NCBI GenBank assembly: GCA_963704875.1 | Contig: CAVPIA010000008.1 | Span: 930,001-994,000, forward strand | Length of the DNA stretch: 64,000 nt | Reading direction: 5' to 3' | Origin: CAMYOC01 sp963704875 | GTDB taxonomy: Bacteria; Pseudomonadota; Gammaproteobacteria; Steroidobacterales; XN24 | Part shown: positions 19,501 to 26,711 of the stretch, piece after piece | How the letters are laid out: each line of letters opens with the position of its first letter | Position numbering within the stretch: the first letter of the stretch is position 1 | Position numbers and translations under genes: made by a program | The notes under the pieces: generated by a model | Database searches by the model: none | Told to the model about the DNA's origin: nothing | Seen by the model: the letters and a program-made list of their open reading frames with translations, nothing else

Positions 19501-21363
19501 GATCTGACGGATGGCGTGGTGTATACGCTGACCCCGTTTGTGGATGATGCTCAGCGCTTTATCGCCGAGATCACCGCCAGTGAGTCACCCGACCTCGACA
19601 TGTTCGTTGGTCTGGACTTCAATGGCGACGGCCTGCCGAGCGCCGACGAGGAGTTCTGTGTCAGCGCATCGGGTACCGCCTTCGAAGTCTGTGATTTCGA
19701 TCTGGGTGGCGCAAATGCCGGCCTGCCTGACTGGTGGGTGCTGGTTCAGAACTGGGGCGCCTCTGCTCCGGATGCCGATGATGCCTTTACGCTGGCCATC
19801 ACCACTGTGGGACCGGCTGATACCGGCACCATGGCGTTTGACGGTCCGTCATCACAGCCGCAGCTGGAGCCGTTTGATGCCCGTATCTTCTGGGATGCGC
19901 CGATGGATGAGGGCGACATTTTCTACGGTCGCTTTAACCTCTACGCGGACGCCAGCGGGGATCCCACCAGCTATCTGGGCACCATTGACGTGCGCGCCGA
20001 GCGCGGCGCTGACGATGTGGTGATCAGCGCGCTGCCGGATCAGATCCAGGTCGGCGAGACCGCCACCGTTACGACGAGCGTGAGGAAGAACTTCACCAAT
20101 GAGGATCGCAGCTACGAGATCAGCATCCCGATCCCGGCTGGTCTGACCTATGTTGATGGTTCGGCCGATGCGTCGGGCGGCGTGTTCGACGGTTCCTCGG
20201 TGACCTTCTCGGTGACTCAGGAGAGTCTGGCTCAGGCCACCCGCGATTATCGTCAGGTCACCAACGACCCGACGCGGGGCGACTATGAAGCCGCGTGTAC
20301 CCTGCCCTTCGGTCTGGGTTCCTATATGAACCTGGCAGACTTCGGCATCGCGCCGATCGCCGGTGGCGACGACGAAACCTTCACCATCAGTGGCCTGCAG
20401 CCGATGCCGTTCTACGGCAAGGACAACGGCACCGCGGTGAACGTCAATACCAACGGCTTTATGTTCTTCGAGTCGACGCCAGGACCGCTGGAGTTCGTCA
20501 ACTTCCCGATCCCGACGACGCTGGACCCGAACGATATGATCGCCCCGTTGTGGAAGGACCTGATCGTGCCGGATTCCCAGACTTTGGGTGGTGCGGGTAT
20601 CAGCGCAGGTGGCTTTACCTGCGGCCCGCCGTGCTTCAGTGTCATCGAGTATGACGATGCCACCGACTGGGAGACGGAAACCGCCAGTTACGACGCCCAG
20701 GCGATGATCATCGCCAGCGAGAACCTGCTGGGACCGTATGAGATTTTCATCGGTTTCGACAACGTCGTGCATGGTGACCCGGCCTCAGCCAATGAGTTTG
20801 TGACTGTTGGTGTTGAGAACCCGACCGGCCTGCAGGGCACCCAGTACGCCTACGACACACTGTTTACCTCGGTGTACGACGGCTTGCTGGTCTGCTACGA
20901 CCTGGAGCCCTTTGACGCAACGCCAGACGAACTCACCTTCGCGGTGTTTGCTGACACGGGTACTGCAGGTCAGAGCTTCGATGTGACCGAGACCGATACG
21001 GTGTCGACGCCGGGGTCCGCTGAGGAGTCATCGACGGCGACAATCGATGTGTCTCAGTACCTGTTCACTGGCTACAAGCCGCCGGTGGTAGAGGGCTCGG
21101 TTCATCGGGTCAACCGGACTTTGCCGATCACCGTTGAGATGGTGGATGGCAATACCGGACAGCCGGTGCCAGGTCTGGATGTCGGTATCGTGATCTACGA
21201 TGCTGGCATGAATGTGGTTGTTGATGAGGTTTACGACAACTACCGTTCAGGCGCCTACCGGTACCTGTGGCGTACCAGCGGCCTTGCCGCCGGCGAGTAC
21301 ACCATTGCCTCGGTGCTGCCGGACGGCATCGTGCGCAAGATCAAGGTCTCCCTGCGGGATTAG
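16585..21363 (+). CDS. secreted S8 (subtilisin-like) serine protease, multidomain
   Basis: A 1592-residue exported protease. The GTG at 16585 is preferred because GAGGGGG lies six bases upstream; it gives a clean signal (TVLLSAVFAVFVGVASGC) ending in a lipobox-like Cys followed by Gly and Ser, so it may be a lipoprotein. An I9-type propeptide (QYIVMFNEAP) comes next. The S8 triad is Asp265 (GILDSG), His381 (DGHGSHVA) and Ser730 (GGTSMSSPHVAG). A PA-like insert (TIVLCDRGAIARVAKG) lies between His and Ser. The long C-terminal part holds beta-rich, pre-peptidase-like domains and several Cys pairs. The protein is strongly acidic, as in many marine exoproteins. A double hairpin terminator follows, so it is monocistronic. 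Confidence 0.93.
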   Translation: MNTNSIRTVLLSAVFAVFVGVASGCGGGSGGSSANAAGSAKPSPDGSGIQIGGPKDTFELASAGLVKPTVSWQRNITPKFAAEPDLAGEHQYIVMFNEAPAVTYEGGIKGYPATKPGFSAASASSQKAAARSGNAGGPKGTAKKLSKSGSGRAKFKADRPEVLAYKQFLKTQQASHVNRITEVTGRYEVTQDFQLAANAVVMKMTQAEARRISMLPNVRFVERNRAMELNTDRGPTWIGAPSIWDGSANNGQGTYGEGVLVGILDSGAAIGVALDPANAVDGVGPITHFSFQDAAELAPPVIATDGYDSVWNSNYLGACDVNNPDQYIADAAPFCNDKLVGVYSFINAQAACAGVDPTQESCDQFSPTSDPIWNVKDTDGHGSHVASTVAGNLLFDIPIVNANGELDAGFLIPQLSGVAPHANIITYKVCAPSCFFSDIAAATEQAIVDGVDVLNMSIGNAYDPWGSLTAQTFLSANTAGVAVANSAGNSGPAPNTVNANSAPWVLGVAASTHDRRYPPKALDGLSGGDTTPPTGISGLAITGGYTGDIVYAGDYPVGNAGEPNFDEPEQCLEPFPAGTFPADTIVLCDRGAIARVAKGQNVQAGGAAGLILANIPGGATSVVADAHVIPAIHIDATFGDEMRAWLATGDGHAGTIGAGLPAEADSSVADIMADFSSRGPFTGYDLLAPHVSAPGVDIYAAGAGNLFVHQGVGNDAPAVNELFGQIGGTSMSSPHVAGSLALLTATHGDWSADARHSALMTTGTMDMRKEDGATPADPFDFGGGRVQPAVANNVGLIFEESESNYLAADPAQGGDPASLNVPHAVSEGCVQSCSWQRTVTAVADGTWTVVPGDFTSADVTEFTLLAGETQTLEITADSSILPAEAYAFDTLTLMPVDQSMSTQHITVAVAPARGDIPGNVNIDASRDADSILLKNLTAIEITQLTTETFGLNKADQLDFTVKQDSDNSSPYDDLTDGVVYTLTPFVDDAQRFIAEITASESPDLDMFVGLDFNGDGLPSADEEFCVSASGTAFEVCDFDLGGANAGLPDWWVLVQNWGASAPDADDAFTLAITTVGPADTGTMAFDGPSSQPQLEPFDARIFWDAPMDEGDIFYGRFNLYADASGDPTSYLGTIDVRAERGADDVVISALPDQIQVGETATVTTSVRKNFTNEDRSYEISIPIPAGLTYVDGSADASGGVFDGSSVTFSVTQESLAQATRDYRQVTNDPTRGDYEAACTLPFGLGSYMNLADFGIAPIAGGDDETFTISGLQPMPFYGKDNGTAVNVNTNGFMFFESTPGPLEFVNFPIPTTLDPNDMIAPLWKDLIVPDSQTLGGAGISAGGFTCGPPCFSVIEYDDATDWETETASYDAQAMIIASENLLGPYEIFIGFDNVVHGDPASANEFVTVGVENPTGLQGTQYAYDTLFTSVYDGLLVCYDLEPFDATPDELTFAVFADTGTAGQSFDVTETDTVSTPGSAEESSTATIDVSQYLFTGYKPPVVEGSVHRVNRTLPITVEMVDGNTGQPVPGLDVGIVIYDAGMNVVVDEVYDNYRSGAYRYLWRTSGLAAGEYTIASVLPDGIVRKIKVSLRD

Positions 21364-21380
21364 CCTGGTCTGAAATCGGA

Positions 21381-21444
21381 CTGCGGCCGGTGTCGCCGGC
21401 CGCAGTCCCCTAACCGAAAGGGCCGCTCACGCGGCCCTTTTTTT
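21381..21444 (+). terminator. tandem hairpins with intrinsic terminator after the S8 gene
   Basis: A perfect 10-bp hairpin (CTGCGGCCGG, loop TGTCG, complementary arm) occupies 21381-21405. It is followed by a second perfect 10-bp hairpin, AAAGGGCCGC with loop TCAC, at 21417-21440 that runs into a T tract ending at 21444. The second is a textbook rho-independent terminator. Confidence 0.93.
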
Positions 21445-21623
21445 GTCTGGGATGTCGGAACCAGGCTTGCCCTGAAAGGAGCATCCCAAGCACACTGCAA
21501 CGCCTGCGACCGCTGATGTGTGGTGAATCCCTAAGGGGGCTGGATTTGAGGATTGATGATCCGAAGTATGTAGTGTCAGATTTGGCGACGTCCGATCCAG
21601 CCAGCCGTCACGCAATGTTTGCT

Positions 21624-23381
21624 TTAGTCGTCGACCAGCTTTCCCAGCCCCTCAACCGCCAACAATGATGACGATTCCGGCGAGACAACAAACGTCTCTT
21701 TGCGTCCGGAGGGCCAACGCACGAGAAGCTGGCTGGGAGCAGCACCATCCAACCCTCCGAATATGACCCGCGGATCGCCGGCGCTCAGGTAACTGCCGTC
21801 GGTGCCGGCCCGGCGCTGGATTTCGCCGCCGTCATCCAGAACCAGCGTCAGGTGGGCGCCGGTCCCGTCGCGGGGCGAAGCCTTGCCGGCGAGCATAACG
21901 CTCAGCGACGGGGCACCGTCTGCGGCGCGATTCATCAGCAGCCGCACGGGGCCATAATTGTTGGCGACGACAATGTCGGTGTCGCCATCGTTATCGACGT
22001 CGCCAAACGCGGCGCCACGGCTGACATCGGAAACCGCCAGCGCCGGTCCTGCGATGGCGCTGATATCGGCAAAGCGGCCGCCTTCGTTGCGGAACAACTG
22101 GTTTGGTTGCTGATACGGGTAGGCGTTATCAGCTGCAGCATCGCGCATCAGCGTGACCGCGCCATTGGCGACAAACAGATCCAGATCGCCGTCGTTCTCC
22201 AGATCAAACCAGGCGGTGCCGAAACCCGTATAAGGGCGACTCGCAGCACCCAGCTGCAGGCGATCGGTGACATCGAAAAACTGCCCGTTGCCGTCATTGA
22301 GGTAAAGCGTGTTGGTCTGACCACGCAGATGGGTCATGAAAAGATCGGGGTCGCCGTCGCCGTCGAAGTCTCCTGCGGTGACGCCCATGCTGGCCTCGAC
22401 CTCGCCGGTTGCGTTATAGGCACTGCCGGCCATCACAGCCCCTTCGACAAAACGGCCGTCGCCCTGATTCAGGAACAGATGATTCGGCCACTGATCGTTG
22501 GCTACATAGATGTCGTCACGGCCATCACTGTCGAAATCTGCAATCGATACGCCCAGACCCTTGCCGGCAAGCTCAGCGATGCCTGTGGTCTCGCTGACAT
22601 CGGAAAACCTGAAATTTCCATCATTGCGAAACAGCCGGTCAGTTGTCGGCTTGAAGCTGTCGGGGCCGCAGTAGTCGCGTCGGCCGTCGTTGGTAAAACA
22701 GGTCTTGTTACCGTTGACTGAAAACGACACATAGGCAGAGACGAAAAGATCAAGATCCCCGTCTGCGTCATAGTCAAGAAAGGCGGCACTGGTGTTCCAG
22801 CGATTGTCGCCGGCGCCGGACGCTGACGTCACGTCGGTAAAACTACCGTCACCGTTGTTGCGATAGAACACGTTGACGCCGAAATTGGTCACATACAGAT
22901 CAGGGTCACCGTCATTGTCGACATCACCGACCACAGCGCCCATGCCATATCCGGGATCGCCAACCCCGGCCTGATCGGTGACATCGGTAAAGCTCAGGTC
23001 GCCGTCCGGCAGCAGATTATTTTTGAACAGGCGATTTCCATCGGCGACCGGCTGGTCCGGACCCAGCAGGGGCTGCCCGCCAGCAGACCCGGGGATGGCG
23101 CCAGACTGGATCAGGTAAATGTCCAGATCGCCGTCACCGTCATAGTCGAGCAGGGCCGCGCCTGCGCCGACCGGCTCCACGAAGACATATTCACCGGTTG
23201 CGCCCGGATAGTGGAAAAAGCTCAGACCGGATTCGGCGGCAAGGTCCTCAAACATCGGCGCCGCGGTTTGCGCGGGATCAGTGATCGGGCCCGGCCCCTC
23301 GACCCGACCGCAGCCGGTGCCACTGTGGACCAACACGCCTCCGGCCAACAGCCACCAGCCTGAACCCTTTCTGCTGATCAT
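21624..23381 (-). CDS. CRTAC1-type FG-GAP/VCBS repeat protein with ASPIC/UnbV domain
   Basis: A 585-residue exported protein. The N-terminus is hydrophobic and ends in a possible lipobox Cys (SGTGC). At least six FG-GAP-type calcium-binding repeats follow, for example LLDYDGDGDLDIYL, VGDVDNDGDPDLYVTNFG and ITVAGDFDGDGDPDLF-like units, forming a probable beta-propeller. The C-terminus (VRWPSGRKETFVV) is the ASPIC/UnbV domain. Such proteins are outer-surface or periplasmic and their biochemical role is poorly known. It is the last gene of an operon behind a TPR lipoprotein. CRTAC1 and TPR proteins often occur together in marine bacteria. Confidence 0.9.
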   Translation of the reverse strand: MISRKGSGWWLLAGGVLVHSGTGCGRVEGPGPITDPAQTAAPMFEDLAAESGLSFFHYPGATGEYVFVEPVGAGAALLDYDGDGDLDIYLIQSGAIPGSAGGQPLLGPDQPVADGNRLFKNNLLPDGDLSFTDVTDQAGVGDPGYGMGAVVGDVDNDGDPDLYVTNFGVNVFYRNNGDGSFTDVTSASGAGDNRWNTSAAFLDYDADGDLDLFVSAYVSFSVNGNKTCFTNDGRRDYCGPDSFKPTTDRLFRNDGNFRFSDVSETTGIAELAGKGLGVSIADFDSDGRDDIYVANDQWPNHLFLNQGDGRFVEGAVMAGSAYNATGEVEASMGVTAGDFDGDGDPDLFMTHLRGQTNTLYLNDGNGQFFDVTDRLQLGAASRPYTGFGTAWFDLENDGDLDLFVANGAVTLMRDAAADNAYPYQQPNQLFRNEGGRFADISAIAGPALAVSDVSRGAAFGDVDNDGDTDIVVANNYGPVRLLMNRAADGAPSLSVMLAGKASPRDGTGAHLTLVLDDGGEIQRRAGTDGSYLSAGDPRVIFGGLDGAAPSQLLVRWPSGRKETFVVSPESSSLLAVEGLGKLVDD

Positions 23382-23462
23382 CGAATCACGCCTGGGAGTC
23401 CGCGCCGTGGAGAAGCGACGGGGAAACCCGTCAACACCGGGTCAGCTTCCAGCCGCGTTCGG

Positions 23463-24920
23463 TCAATCACTTGCCGGCCGGTCCGTCGGCAGCCGCGCCA
23501 GATCATTGCCAATCTGCTCCGCAAGTTCAAGCTGGCCGAGCTGCGCTGCGCGCTCGCGCGCCGACTCGAGCGTAGCGCGCGCGTCATCGATCCTCCCAAC
23601 CTGGCCGTACACGCCGGCCAGCGCTCGCATCATCCCCGGTACGCCGGGACCGTCGCCTAGTGTGGCCTGCTGCAGATGCCAGATCGCCTGCTCCGGATCA
23701 CCCGCCAGCGCCAGTTGTCTCCCCAGCAGAAAACGAGCCGCAACATTGTTCGCATCGAGGTCGAGTGCCCGGCGGAACTGCTCCATCGCCAGCGTGCCCT
23801 GACCCGCCCCGCTCAGCATGCGCCCGTATTCCACGTAGGGCTCTGGGCGTTCCGGATCCGCGGCCGCCGCAAGACGATAGGCGCGCTCGGCGTCCAGCGG
23901 TCGGCCGAGATAACTCATGACCACGCCAAAGTTAAAATGCGCCTGATAATAATCCGGATTTATGGCGATCGCTGACTGGTAGGCGTTCAGCGCTGCCTGT
24001 GGTTCTCTCAGCCGGCCGTAAACGGCGATCAGATTGGTCAGCGTCGAGAGATTGTCGGGATTCAATCCCCGCGCCTGCTCTAGCTCCTCACGGGCGCGCT
24101 GATAGTCGCCAGCGGCCAATGCTCGCTTCGCCCGCTCCACATGACGGCTGTCCGAGACGACCATGGCTGCCAATTCGCGGCGCGGATCGTCTTCGGGCGT
24201 GTAGCCCTCCTGGCTCGCGGACTCGAACAACGCCATCTCGGCCGATGCCTGCTCGACCAGTCCCTGCGCCCGCAAAGCCTGCGCCAGACCATAATGCGCT
24301 GGCTTCAGATCCGGGACTGCGGCTAGCGCGCGTCGGTACAAGTCTTCACTGACCACAGGATCCGCGTCCTGCATGGTGATGGCCGCAAGCTCGATCAATG
24401 CGTCCACGCGCTCGGGATATTTCTCGACGACTCCGCGCAAGATGGTCGAAGCCTGCTGATTGTCTCCACCCGCAGCAAGCGCGCGCGCGACATATACCGT
24501 CATGATCGGCTCCGCGTTCTCGGGATCCGACTCGCGGAACGCGGCTTCGGCGGCCACTGCATCACCCAGATCAAGCAGGATCAAGCCGTGATAGCGGGAC
24601 CAACGAGGATCGTCGTCTTTCTTGCGCAGATACCGGTATATCGATGCGGCTGCGTCAACATGTCCGTAGGCCTGCAGCAGCATCGCATATGCGCCCATGG
24701 CATCGTCATCCGCAGGCGACGCTTTCGCTGCGGCCAGTGCCTGATCAAGCTGCTCGCGGGCAGCGGCGCCGAGCTCTGCGGTGGGCACCGTTGGCGGCGT
24801 AAACCCACTGCTGTTGTTGTCGTCCCGCGAACAGGCGGAGCCGAATAGCAGCAACAGACAGGCCAGGCTTATGCAGCCACCATCGCGACGAGTCCTATGA
24901 CCCGGCTCAGGTTCCGTCAT
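23463..24920 (-). CDS. TPR-repeat lipoprotein
   Basis: A 485-residue protein with a hydrophobic N-terminal signal ending at Cys30 (LLLLFGSAC), so probably a lipoprotein. The rest is a run of tetratricopeptide repeats, seen in spaced motifs such as AHFNFGVVMSYLGRPLDAERAYRLA, PEPYVEYGRMLSGAGQGTLAMEQFRRAL and VAARFLLGRQLALAGDPEQAIWHLQ. TPRs are protein-binding scaffolds. Its start overlaps the stop of the upstream lipoprotein gene by 14 bases, and the CRTAC1-type gene follows 81 bp downstream, so the three form one operon. A role in presenting or assembling the FG-GAP protein is inference. Confidence 0.88.
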   Translation of the reverse strand: MTEPEPGHRTRRDGGCISLACLLLLFGSACSRDDNNSSGFTPPTVPTAELGAAAREQLDQALAAAKASPADDDAMGAYAMLLQAYGHVDAAASIYRYLRKKDDDPRWSRYHGLILLDLGDAVAAEAAFRESDPENAEPIMTVYVARALAAGGDNQQASTILRGVVEKYPERVDALIELAAITMQDADPVVSEDLYRRALAAVPDLKPAHYGLAQALRAQGLVEQASAEMALFESASQEGYTPEDDPRRELAAMVVSDSRHVERAKRALAAGDYQRAREELEQARGLNPDNLSTLTNLIAVYGRLREPQAALNAYQSAIAINPDYYQAHFNFGVVMSYLGRPLDAERAYRLAAAADPERPEPYVEYGRMLSGAGQGTLAMEQFRRALDLDANNVAARFLLGRQLALAGDPEQAIWHLQQATLGDGPGVPGMMRALAGVYGQVGRIDDARATLESARERAAQLGQLELAEQIGNDLARLPTDRPASD

Positions 24921-25437
24921 CGTATCCCCTTATCGGCGAACCGGCGGATGATCTGATCGGTGGATTTATGATCGCCGGCGGCTCGCACAGAAAGGGTTTG
25001 CCACCACGACCGGCATGGTATTCATAGACAGTCTTGCCATGAGCAAGACGAATAAGCACGCCTGCAGTAACCACCTGTGTATACGCCCGGTCCGGCTGCG
25101 GACATCCCAGTGATGTGTCTCCCCAACGTACCTCTTCAGCCTCCAACACGCGCAACTGCCCACCCTCAATGCCGAGGCGTGCAGACAACTCTGTGCGTGC
25201 GAATTCGACCTGTTGGGCGAGATCCATTGTCGCAGGGGCCTGTGTTGTGTCTTGCTTCACTTGTGGGCCCTCGTCGCTGGCCGGTGCCCGGTCGGACGTG
25301 CCGCCGTGGTCCGGACTCTCATTGCTGCCACATGCAGCCAAAAAAAACACGGATACGACAAGCAACGCACTCAGGCGCGCGGATCGGCGCAGTTGCCTGA
25401 TAAGCGTCGGGTTATACATTCGGAATCCCAGGGCCAT
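24907..25437 (-). CDS. hypothetical lipoprotein, first gene of the TPR/CRTAC1 operon
   Basis: A 176-residue protein with a canonical lipoprotein signal (LLVVSVFFLAAC, Cys36). A low-complexity, Asp/Gly/Pro-rich linker leads to a compact C-terminal domain (LSARLGIEGGQLRVLEAEEVRWGDTSLGCPQPDRAYTQ) containing a second conserved-looking Cys and a third near FLCEPP. The ATG at 25437 is preferred because AAAGAGG lies upstream; the frame stays open further upstream but there runs antisense to the cytochrome gene start. No named family is recognised with certainty. Confidence 0.7.
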   Translation of the reverse strand: MALGFRMYNPTLIRQLRRSARLSALLVVSVFFLAACGSNESPDHGGTSDRAPASDEGPQVKQDTTQAPATMDLAQQVEFARTELSARLGIEGGQLRVLEAEEVRWGDTSLGCPQPDRAYTQVVTAGVLIRLAHGKTVYEYHAGRGGKPFLCEPPAIINPPIRSSAGSPIRGYDDGT

Positions 25438-25741
25438 TCTGCTTTTACCTCTTTCCAGGCCAGTCACCCGCGACGACCATGATGGCGGCCCACACTTTTG
25501 CGGCTCCCATCTTCTGTCTCCCATGCTAACCTGCGTCAACGCACGCGGGCTATGCGACCGTGGGCTGTTGGCGATTTTTTTTGCCGCTGGCCTGTGGCTT
25601 GCGGTAACTGTAGAATTACCGCAGCGCAGCGAATTACTGCGATGAATTACCGCGAACCCGCGCCATCGGGCCGGAGCCGCGAGAATCCGCATCGGCAGGT
25701 GCGAATCCGCAGACAGGCAACAAACCGAAAAGGACAACATC
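25438..25741. promoter_or_regulatory. divergent regulatory region with inverted and direct repeats
   Basis: This 304-bp gap separates the lipoprotein operon from the tetraheme cytochrome gene. The inverted repeat GCGGTAA (25601-25607) / TTACCGC (25616-25622) is perfect. Three direct copies of GAATTACYGC start at 25613, 25631 and 25644. The cluster is a plausible site for a repressor or activator of either side. Confidence 0.5.
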
Positions 25742-26419
25742 ATGGCGAGTGAATCCGAAAAAAAGGGATCAGTGCTGTGGAAACGGCCGTCCAGCAAATG
25801 GCTGCTAGGCATCCCGATTGGCGGGTTCCTGATGCTGGTGGTCGGTGCTGCAGGACTGCTGGTGATGAACACGGTTTTACATGTCACCAGTACCACCGAA
25901 TTCTGTTTGAGTTGTCATACGCATACCGTCAACTCGGTGGACGAATACGAGGCTTCAAGCCACGCCAATAATGCCAGCGGCGTACGCGCGCAGTGTGCGG
26001 ATTGTCATCTGCCAAATCCCGAAGAGCACTGGTTCCGTTATGTCGGCATGAAGATGATCGTGTCTCTCGACATCATCGCCGAAATACGCGGTATCGCGCA
26101 CGATCCCGCAGATTACGAAGCGCACCGGGGCCCGTGGGCGAAAAAGGTCTGGATCGAATACAGAGAGAACAAATCTGAGTTCTGCCTGCACTGTCACGCC
26201 TTTGATCACATGGTAGAAGCCGATCAGCCACGCATGGCCCAGCGACGCCACTCGAAAGCTGAGGAACGCGGGCAAAGCTGTATCGATTGCCATCAGGGCA
26301 TCGTGCATAAATTGCCCGAAAACTGGGACCAGATCTGGAACGAGGTGGAAGAGGAAACGGCTTATCTGAGCCCGGAAGGATCGGGCGAGGACAACAGTCG
26401 ACTGGCCAGCAAGGACTAG
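25742..26419 (+). CDS. NapC/NirT-family tetraheme c-type cytochrome
   Basis: A 225-residue membrane-anchored quinol dehydrogenase. One membrane segment (residues 21-43) anchors a periplasmic domain with four CxxCH haem motifs: CLSCH (55-59), CADCH (85-89), CLHCH (148-152) and CIDCH (180-184). This matches the NapC/NirT/TorC haem-domain family, which takes electrons from membrane quinol and delivers them to periplasmic reductases. No Nap, Nir, Nrf or Tor reductase is adjacent; the next gene is cysJ, which uses NADPH in the cytoplasm. The physiological partner is therefore unknown. The ATG at 25742 has AAAAGGA upstream. Confidence 0.92.
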   Translation: MASESEKKGSVLWKRPSSKWLLGIPIGGFLMLVVGAAGLLVMNTVLHVTSTTEFCLSCHTHTVNSVDEYEASSHANNASGVRAQCADCHLPNPEEHWFRYVGMKMIVSLDIIAEIRGIAHDPADYEAHRGPWAKKVWIEYRENKSEFCLHCHAFDHMVEADQPRMAQRRHSKAEERGQSCIDCHQGIVHKLPENWDQIWNEVEEETAYLSPEGSGEDNSRLASKD

Positions 26420-26711
26420 GCCTGGCCATAAGTCTGCCGGCGCCAGCAGCGCCGGCTCCCTCATCTTGATCGATTTTTGAAGCCTGGTGAGAAATCAGAG
26501 GCGGGCGTTTACCTGCCTTTGCTTCCGGTACCTGTTCTTCTTTGAACATGGCCGTCTGGTCTCGCTGCAGATTGATGATCTGCTCTGACCAGGCCCCGAC
26601 CCAAAACACGCGGACAACTGGCCCCGTCATCACTTGTGGTTATTGGGCCATAACCGCAAATACGTTCTATCCCGGCAGACCGGGAGCTAGTCTCGATACT
26701 CCGATAAGCCC
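26420..26711. promoter_or_regulatory. intergenic region before cysJ with an imperfect palindrome
   Basis: No gene is visible in this stretch. A 24-bp imperfect palindrome occupies 26635-26658, with GGTTAT at 26638-26643 mirrored by ATAACC at 26650-26655. It lies about 55-75 bp before the cysJ start, a position suitable for a CysB-type or other operator. Confidence 0.4.

Noticed and set aside
19852..20772. 306-codon open frame antisense to the S8 protease gene
   Set aside because: Typical GC-rich shadow of a real coding sequence; no domain or ribosome site.
21852..22721. 289-codon plus-strand frame across the FG-GAP gene
   Set aside because: Shadow of the repeated Asp/Gly codons of the minus-strand gene.
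25438..25896. Long upstream extension of the lipoprotein reading frame
   Set aside because: It runs antisense into the start of the cytochrome gene and lacks a signal at its end; the lipoprotein signal begins at 25437.
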